64,000 nt of DNA from Scytalidium lignicola (Eukaryota > Ascomycota > Leotiomycetes). Below, piece after piece: positions 57,665 to 64,000 of this stretch (its first letter is position 1; each line of letters starts with the position of its first letter). Below the pieces are notes generated by a model. The model was not told the DNA's origin. It did no database searches and saw nothing but the letters and a program-made list of their open reading frames with translations. The stretch is from NCBI GenBank assembly GCA_002812745.2, contig NCSJ02000082.1:1-64000 (forward strand), read 5' to 3'. Position numbers and translations under genes: made by a program.

Positions 57665-58246
57665 TGAGGAGGGGAAGGTTCTGGTATTATCAAGCGCTTA
57701 CGTCCGTATGTGATGTTGAACCCACTGGGCTGTCATTACACTAAATTTCGCATGGAGGGGCAGAAAGGAGGGGCAGTGACCAATGCCGAGCTCAGAGTGT
57801 AGCAAGTGATGTCACCTACCGTTTTGACGTTTTCACGTGACTAAATGCTAAGGAGGAAAGTTCGAGGTCTGCATTTATATTCAAAACAGTCGCTAGTTCA
57901 TGCCGATTTTGATAAAGGACCGTTGTTGATTGGGAGCTTGTGTTATTGTCATTTAAGATGCCATACATACCACCTTGGGCATCTTAGACCTGCATCTGGT
58001 CTAGCGGTCATCGCCACGTAATTAATTAGGTGCGGAAGCGGGAAAAAAAAGCTTACATTATTACGGACGTAGTGATAAGCAAGCAAATAGTTCTTCGGGA
58101 CCGGTTATCTATATTGTGACTGCCGCGGCTATACTCTCAAAGCTGGCATATCTTCTCTTGAATGCTTTGCGGCTCTGATCTTGAGACTTGCAAAACTATT
58201 CAACCTTCTATAGGCTTACCTATAGAGATTCCTAAACGCCAGTGCC
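57665..58246. other. intergenic region
   Basis: Between two minus-strand genes. A CACGTG core lies at 57834-57839, about 170 nt upstream of the dienelactone hydrolase start. A tRNA-like A-box motif near 57997 is rejected below. Confidence 0.45.
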
Positions 58247-58691
58247 TCAAACGCTATGCACAATAGCCGGGTAGTAGTATACTGTCAATAAACCTTGTAT
58301 AGTTATACCGGCACTCTTTGCGCCTGCCTTTAGAGTTTGGTGTGCTTCGCAACCTGTATCGTAGTAGTCCATGTCTTCCTTGCTCTTGAACTCTGTCTTT
58401 GAAACGAAATTGTACCCATCGCTGCGTGGGTCCTCCTCTGCCTCTCCGGCCTGCATGGAGAGGATATAAGGCTTGCCATCCTGCATCAAACACAAAACCA
58501 TGTTAGTTGTATGCGCGCCAGAGTTATTCGCGAGCATCCATCTGCTGTGACTGGTGGCTGCCGAAACATTCGTAGAGACCAGCACTCACCTTTGATTGCG
58601 TGGCCTTGAGGACTTCATAGAGGGCTATAAGTTTCTTCCTGTCGTCCTTATTGGGAATCTTGCACATGGTAACTCGAATAAGAGATGACAT
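58247..58691 (-). CDS. stress-responsive A/B-barrel (Dabb) domain protein
   Basis: Minus-strand exons 58691-58590 and 58480-58247 (109-nt intron), 111 residues, the length of a single Dabb domain. MSSLIRVTMCKIPNKDDRKK and LIALYEVLKATQSK form the first strand and helix; after the intron come KPYILSMQAGEAEEDPR, GYNFVSKTEFKSKEDMDYY and the C-terminal helix and strand DTGCEAHQTLKAGAKSAG with LLTVYYYP. The pattern (V-x-F-K strand, F-x-S-x-DxxxY, HxxxK) is typical of the dimeric ferredoxin-like Dabb fold. Biochemical role is unknown; some fungal members modify polyketides, others respond to stress. Confidence 0.8.
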
Positions 58692-60041
58692 CCTTGCTTG
58701 AAAGGGAGGTAAATTAGAGATTCCGGCCGATTCGTTGATTTTTGAGAGCGAGTTTCCCAGCTGGAAGGTTCTTCACCACAACGCTGGAAGTGCTTCTGTT
58801 TTATTAAGCTGTGAATTCAATTGAACGAAGGATAGAAAGTAGACTTGCGTAGAACAACGAAAGATGGAGCTTATAGGAAGGAGCTTCATATTTAAGTACT
58901 TGGCTGTAAATTAATCAGCTTTTGTTCCTTCTATTTCCAGCTGTCTGACGTGCCAAACTGCCCCTCTGTGGGGTGTTTGTTATCGGCTTTATCGGACACA
59001 CGGTTTTACCGGACACTTCCTCACCGATTCATCAATTCTATCAACATCATTTTCATTTAATTATTTTTCAACTAAATCACGCCACAATGCTTAAAAAGTT
59101 ACTTCTCAAACAAGAAGGAAAAGTCCTTCTCACTATAAATGCAATCAACAAACGATAAATCACGTCTATTCGAATTACAGCATGTGTTTTTGACGTTTCT
59201 CATTTGACTCTTCATAATTAACACAAGGACATCCATCTCTTAGTTCTAGAGTATATATACTGTGGTAGGGATATCTTGTGACATATCACGTGATCACACA
59301 TATATAGTAGTAGCCGTAATAGCTGCAATATACAGGCCTCCCCTCTGATTCTACCGCACCCTTCCTTCTAATTGGTTGGTTGCACTCAGCACTCCATGGC
59401 CATACAACTCGATCACCACCCATATTGTTACCGTACGTAACCAACCGTACAACCCAATAGCTCTCCCACAATATCACGCTATATTTGTTTTGTAGTTGAA
59501 TATTTGGTGTTGTATGCTCAGGTGGTGAGGGAAGTGTCTGGTAAAACCGGGTGTCCAATAAAGCCGGGAATTACGTTAATCATAGGTGACGGAGTTAATG
59601 GATATGTAGTGGCCTGAATGATTACTCACTCTATAGCGTGGTCATTTTTATATCTGATCATTCTAATCAAGGAATATCAAGTTGATATACAACTAATAAT
59701 GTATTGACAAAGTTGGAAGCCAACATGGTTCGCTTCATTCGGGGAAGTTTTTACTCAAGCGCCTGAGGGATGACATCTCGTACTAGGAGATTGGCTTCAC
59801 GTATTAGTAGAGCAAGGATGAACAATTTAGTGTGAACAGGTTTGGATTTTGATCTATTCACTCCGATTCTGCCTTGAAACCAACAAACAGACATTATTCC
59901 AAACTATAAACTTCAATTATTGATGCCCAGCTTCCCATTCCAACTCCAAACTCCTAACGCTGCCAGTAATTTCCTTCCAAAGTTTCTAAACGAGAATTGC
60001 ATTTGAATTAAAAGACCAAGTTATTCCATACACCCACTCCT
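58692..60041. other. intergenic region holding a transposon relic
   Basis: Promoter of the Dabb gene up to about 58980, the Fot1/pogo-like relic 58984-59566, then AT-rich sequence to the orphan gene. No other coding region is supported. Confidence 0.45.
58984..59566. mobile_element. MITE-like relic of a Tc1/mariner (Fot1/pogo-type) element
   Basis: About 583 nt bounded by terminal inverted repeats of roughly 42 nt: 58984-59025 (CGGCTTTATCGGACACACGG...) and the reverse complement of 59524-59566 (CGGCTTTATTGGACACCCGG...). They differ at three bases plus one indel. Just inside the left end a short frame (59098-59155, KQEGKVLLTINAINKR) resembles the N-terminal start of pogo/Fot1 transposases. 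That suggests an internally deleted copy of an autonomous element. A clear TA target duplication is not seen. The superfamily call is inference from TIR form and the remnant. Confidence 0.75.
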
Positions 60042-60506
60042 TCAATAGCAATCAGTTCTAGCCATCATCCGTCGAGCTTTTCCATCCGCTTTCTTTATTG
60101 CTTTCGCCTTTTTATGATTGGAGATAAGCCTTTGGCAAGCGAGGCATGTCTCGAAGACTGATATCAGAACGACTGCAGCAGCTGACGTTACGAGACCCAT
60201 GTTGAGCTTTTCTGAGGATTTTGGTTTTGGTTTTGGTTTTTTTGGGACTAAGAGTTGAGTTCTAGTGATCCAACGCCTTGGGCGGGAATGTGAATGAGGT
60301 TTATATCGGTATTTGTCGAAGGGAGACTGCTTGTTGATCAGATGTTCAGTCTTTCTTAATGATTCCAAACGAATTTTGATTTCAAAGTTTTGGTGTACGT
60401 TGTTGATGATATCTTGTGGGTATTTTACTGTAGTTTGTTTTATGATTGTAGTATTGAGAGTTTTGGAATAATCGTCAACGATTTTGGAGAAAGCAGATTT
60501 CTGCAA
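60042..60506 (-). CDS. hypothetical small protein with one membrane segment
   Basis: I do not recognise it. 154 residues, basic overall: a charged N-terminal half (SAFSKIVDDYSKTLNT), a Lys-Pro repeat (KKPKPKPKPKSS), one predicted membrane helix (LVTSAAAVVLISVFETCLAC) at about 107-126 and a basic tail (HKKAKAIKKADGKARRM). A TATAAATA box on the same strand (60566-60573) lies about 60 nt before the ATG, which supports real transcription. No intron is needed. Codon use is ordinary. It may be a lineage-specific gene; a start at the internal methionine before GLVTSAAA is also possible. Confidence 0.5.
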   Translation of the reverse strand: MQKSAFSKIVDDYSKTLNTTIIKQTTVKYPQDIINNVHQNFEIKIRLESLRKTEHLINKQSPFDKYRYKPHSHSRPRRWITRTQLLVPKKPKPKPKSSEKLNMGLVTSAAAVVLISVFETCLACQRLISNHKKAKAIKKADGKARRMMARTDCY

Positions 60507-62168
60507 TGGATTTTTCTAGAAACTTGAGGATAAGAAAAGAAACAGATTAAGGAAAGTATTCTACCTATTTATATGTGTAGTTTACTCCTTCTCTAACGTT
60601 GACGGGTAGGTTGACTCCTGCCAGTCGAGATCTTAAGGGGGGAGAGCCAAGGCTTTAGCGCGAAATACTTGCATCCTCATTGGCTAACTGAGGCAACCTA
60701 GTACGAATCCCGTAATGAAGGCCGTTGAACTTATTCCTGCCTCATGTAATGATGATGTCTTATTTTTAGTTGCGAGGGAATTTAAGTTATCCCGTGTTTT
60801 TAGCTTTGAGTAGATGGTTTATGTGTTCTTCATCTTATTGATATATAGACAGATAAATTCAAGCTACATCTACTAGAAAATGGCTTATTAGACTTGAGAT
60901 TTTTGTTAAAGCTTTGATTGGTTTCAATAATTTTAATAGATTTTAACTTCCTTGAGTGGTGGAGACCTTTTACTTTACTGAGCTAGCGGTGCACACCTTG
61001 TTATTGATATAGACACTAGTTCTTGACTTAAAGCATTTCGCATTTATTACGGACGTACAATTTTTTTTACCTGATTGCGTAAAAATACCTGGTTTTTATT
61101 CAAACTAGTGTACTACGAGGTGTGACTCTTCTTACATGCGCTGTTTAAACTTCTGTGGTGAGGAACTACAGTAGGAAATTAGCAAAGGGCGTAAGAGTTC
61201 TTGCACTACGATGTAACGAACTCTACGCTACTTAAGCAGAAATCGTAAACAGAAAATTTAACTATCTGAAAATCCCTATACCTGTAAGTTAAAGTTTTCG
61301 AGATGATAAGCTTGATACCAACCAAGACTTCTTTCGTCTGCTATCACCCATGGCGCCATGTACCATCTTTGAGAGTCACAAAGCAATCACTGGTGGAATA
61401 TATTGGACTAGTCAAGACTAAGATTTTCAGTTATTACCCTTACCTTGCTAGCTGAAAGGGGGAGGAAGAAAGATAATGTGAGCTTCTTCTCACGCTATAA
61501 GGATCAAAACAGTGCGGGATATAAATAATGAGATTAAACACAGTATACTAGTAGACGAGCCCGATATATGTGGTAGAGGAGAGGCCCGGGGCCGAGGCAT
61601 CTCCGTAGTCTATAGCAAATACAATCAAACTCATTACCACTATAAAAATATTTGACGCGAATTATATATGATAATAACTACGATTTTCAAGGCATCAGAG
61701 ATTCATACGTTCGTTATTCCAGTCAAAAATTAGAATTGGTTGTTGTTTTGCAATCACTAGACGACGATAGGCTGGAGATGTCTCGGGGTGGCACAAGAGA
61801 TCTTCCAAGCGAATAAGAGAGCCTGACATCATTTTGGTTGGCAGGGGTTTTGATAACATTCTACTGCACCAGGCTGACCCTACCTTTGCGCCATTACTCT
61901 TATTATGTTGGCTGTGGTGATCTTCTCGAGGCCGATATACGACACCATGGATTAGATTAGATCTCTACTTTTACAGCAATAAATCGCTTTTTGGGCTTAT
62001 TGACCTTGCGGCCTCTGTTACATCGTCGCTTTGCAGTTTTCCAGGTGGTCACCAGGATCCCCACCTTCGTTCCATCGCACAGGCGAGCAGCGAGAGAAAA
62101 ATTGTGCTAATTGTGCTACAAGCAAAAAGAGGTAGCAATATCGAGAGAGGAAGGAGCTTCGAAATTGG
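60507..62168. other. AT-rich intergenic region, about 1.7 kb
   Basis: Between the orphan gene and the right-edge MFS gene, which diverge. No open frame of interest, no recognisable RNA gene; homopolymer T tracts near 61065. Confidence 0.45.
60566..60573 (-). promoter_or_regulatory. TATA box of the small one-TM gene
   Basis: TATAAATA on the minus strand, about 60 nt upstream of the ATG at 60506, a normal distance for a fungal TATA promoter with a short leader. Confidence 0.5.
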
Positions 62169-64000
62169 ATGGATTCCTTCAAGTCAGTGCTCTCGAAATT
62201 TCAGTCCCACACAATGGCTGGCTTCAAGAGCCGCCCTGGTATCAGGGCTCGAATGTCGTCTACACCTCACTACCAGACCTTCCCGACTGCCCCTCCAAAA
62301 TCGAAAGGGCAACCCCTAGCATCTCCTCCCGAATCATATACCGAAGGCGACTCACCGGACGGTCACAATGAAGAGGGAGAAAATGACGAGCGCAGCTCCC
62401 CGTTACCGACAAAGCAGCTTGCGATTCTGGCGGTCATTGCTCTCTGTGAACAAACCACCCTCAATTCGATATCTCCATACTTGCCAGAGATGACGTCGAG
62501 CTTCCCGGAAGTCAATTCCAGCGAAGTAGGATTATATGTTGGACTGATAGCCTCGTCTTTCGCGCTGGCGCAGTTTGCGACGAACTTCTTTTGGGGCTGG
62601 CTTAGTGATAGGATAGGTCGCAAGCCCGTGGTCATGATGGGAACTATATTCACAGCTGGTTGCTTTGCGGCATTTGGGTTCTGTAAGACATTATGGCAGG
62701 CAATACTGGTGCAGGCATTGATGGGGTTTGTGAATGGAAACCAAGGTGTGATAAGTACGTGTTTGGGAGAGATCACGGATAGGAGCAACCAGAGCAAGGC
62801 TTTCGTCTATCTTCCTGTGATATATGGTATTGGTGGAATCACGGGGCCGGCACTTGGAGGACTTCTAGTAAAATCGAGAGATCCATTGGATGCGGACAGG
62901 AGCGATCAATATCCGTACCTACTGCCAAATTTGTGTTCTGCACTCATCCTGCTCATCGATTTTGTCCTCATTGGATTCTTCCTGGAGGAGAGTTTAGAAG
63001 GGGCTAAGGAGCTGCCGCCACTCAAGAACAGAGTGGAAAATCTGTTTGCCTGGCTATGGCAATTTACTGGCGGCGCACGATCCCCTACCTATCTTCGTCG
63101 CTACTACCATGAGGTACGGGATTCTATCAATGGGTCGAGACACAACAGTAGCGGTCATGTCGATGACGAGAGTGATGCTTTGGAGTCAGATCATGAAAGC
63201 GAGAATCAGAGCCTCCTTTCTTTACCACATATCTTCGCCTCCTCTGGCCATCTAAGCTCAAAGGCAATTTTTAATCGTGATACAATATTACTTCTTGGGA
63301 CATACCTTATCTTCCAGCTATCCAATATATCCTTCAACTCCCTCTATCCTATATTCGCCTCATCACCCGAGCCAACGGGCCGAGATCTCTCACCGCAAGA
63401 GATTGGTCTTTCTCTCTCCTTCGCAGGCATAATCACAATCATCTTCCAGGTTGCAATATTCGGCAGACTGAAGGAGAAGATGGGGAATAAGGCGAGTTAT
63501 CGAGCAGGCCTATTGCTATTCTTTCTGTCCATGATGGCGATGCCTTGGGTAGGTTACCGTGACTCCCCAGCACCGTTTGGGTGGGGTACTGGTAGTGTGT
63601 GGTTGTGGATTGAGATAGGATTCGTCCTGCTGGTGAAGACGGTAGCAGCAGTGGGGGGATTGACTAGTGCTCTCTTACTTGTAAGCACTCTCCCCGGTGA
63701 TCTGTACTTGTTATTTGTGCCAAAGCCAATGATACTGAATACTGACCCTGAACTCAGATCACCAACTCGGCACCGAACCACTCGGTCCTTGGGACGCTCA
63801 ATGGACTAGCACAAACACTCTCCGCTGCTGGCCGAGCCGTTGGCCCCTTCCTCTCAGGTGGGCTGTTCACCCTTGCAACAACCGTAAGACCTAAGGGCGA
63901 GGCACTAGCATGGGGCGTCTTTGGAGGGATAGCGTTCTTAGGTTGGATTGCAAGCTTTGGGATCCGTGGACAGAGCTTAGAGAGTGTTGATTGGGACGAA
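62169..64000 (+). CDS. MFS transporter (12-TM, tetracycline-resistance/YCR023C-like), runs off right edge
   Basis: Exon 1 is 62169-63680 and exon 2 starts at 63758 (77-nt intron, TTACTT|GTAAGC...CTCAG|ATCACC), open to the edge. At least 585 residues. The first 80 residues are hydrophilic. Then come TM1 with CEQTTLNSISPYLPEM, motif A FFWGWLSDRIGRKPVVMMG, VQALMGFVNGNQGV and the motif C-like YGIGGITGPALGG. A long acidic loop (HVDDESDALESDHESENQ) separates the two six-helix halves. ITNSAPNHSVLGTLNGLAQT after the intron is conserved in this fungal subfamily. The pattern resembles vacuolar or plasma-membrane carriers of the yeast YCR023C type; substrate unknown. Confidence 0.9.

Noticed and set aside
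57997..58007. TGGTCTAGCGG, a good tRNA A-box
   Set aside because: No B-box or foldable anticodon and acceptor stems follow, so at most it is a chance match or a tRNA fragment.
52137..58691. Possible secondary-metabolite cluster (monooxygenase, hydrolase, Dabb protein, MFS nearby)
   Set aside because: No polyketide, peptide or terpene synthase and no pathway regulator is present, and a housekeeping SH3 gene lies among them.
59286..59558. 90-codon minus-strand open frame
   Set aside because: It lies inside the transposon relic and includes part of its right inverted repeat; not a gene.

Overview
The window is a gene-rich piece of nuclear DNA from a filamentous ascomycete. The evidence is short GT-AG introns (mostly 49-170 nt) with CTAAC/CTGAC-like branch sites, compact intergenic spaces, and a set of fungal orthologues: TFIIA gamma, V-ATPase c'', POP5, GPN2, BUB3, Bqt4, SRP receptor alpha, YIF1, SVF1 and cnxE. 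The protein flavour suggests Leotiomycetes/Helotiales, possibly Sclerotiniaceae, but that placement is inference. Single N bases sit beside homopolymers, and several genes carry one-base frame slips at homopolymers. This fits a pyrosequencing-type draft assembly.

Layout. 1-12 kb: a membrane protein cut by the left edge, a FAR1-like transcription factor, the wybutosine enzyme TYW1, an unrecognised gene with a frame slip, the mitochondrial co-chaperonin HSP10, and a SAT4/HAL-type kinase. 13-21 kb: mitochondrial ribosomal protein L11 and SVF1 (divergent), then a HIRAN-SNF2-RING helicase. 21-30 kb: a TMEM42-like transporter, TOA2/VMA16 (divergent), gephyrin-type cnxE, POP5, GPN2 and BUB3. 31-43 kb: Bqt4, RhoGDI (cut by an assembly gap), a broken alpha/beta hydrolase, SRP receptor alpha, YIF1 and the FAT1 acyl-CoA synthetase. 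43-58 kb: an Mpv17/PMP22 protein, a DHA2-type MFS transporter, a SpEAF elongation factor, a Baeyer-Villiger monooxygenase, an SH3/PY protein, a dienelactone hydrolase and a Dabb protein. 58-64 kb: a small Fot1/pogo-like transposon relic, an orphan one-TM protein, and an MFS transporter cut by the right edge.

Most genes are independent housekeeping units. Several pairs are head-to-head and share short promoters (MRPL19/SVF1, TOA2/VMA16, cnxE/POP5, GPN2/BUB3, Bqt4/RhoGDI, SRP101/YIF1). Others converge closely; POP5 and GPN2 stop codons lie 5 nt apart. I see no convincing biosynthetic cluster, although the monooxygenase and hydrolases could act in catabolism.

The most unusual non-coding signals are a 39-bp, one-mismatch hairpin at 51144-51240, a nested inverted repeat at 9432-9490, and the transposon relic at 58984-59566. 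Splice sites were deduced by eye from frame, GT-AG consensus and family conservation, with no transcript data.
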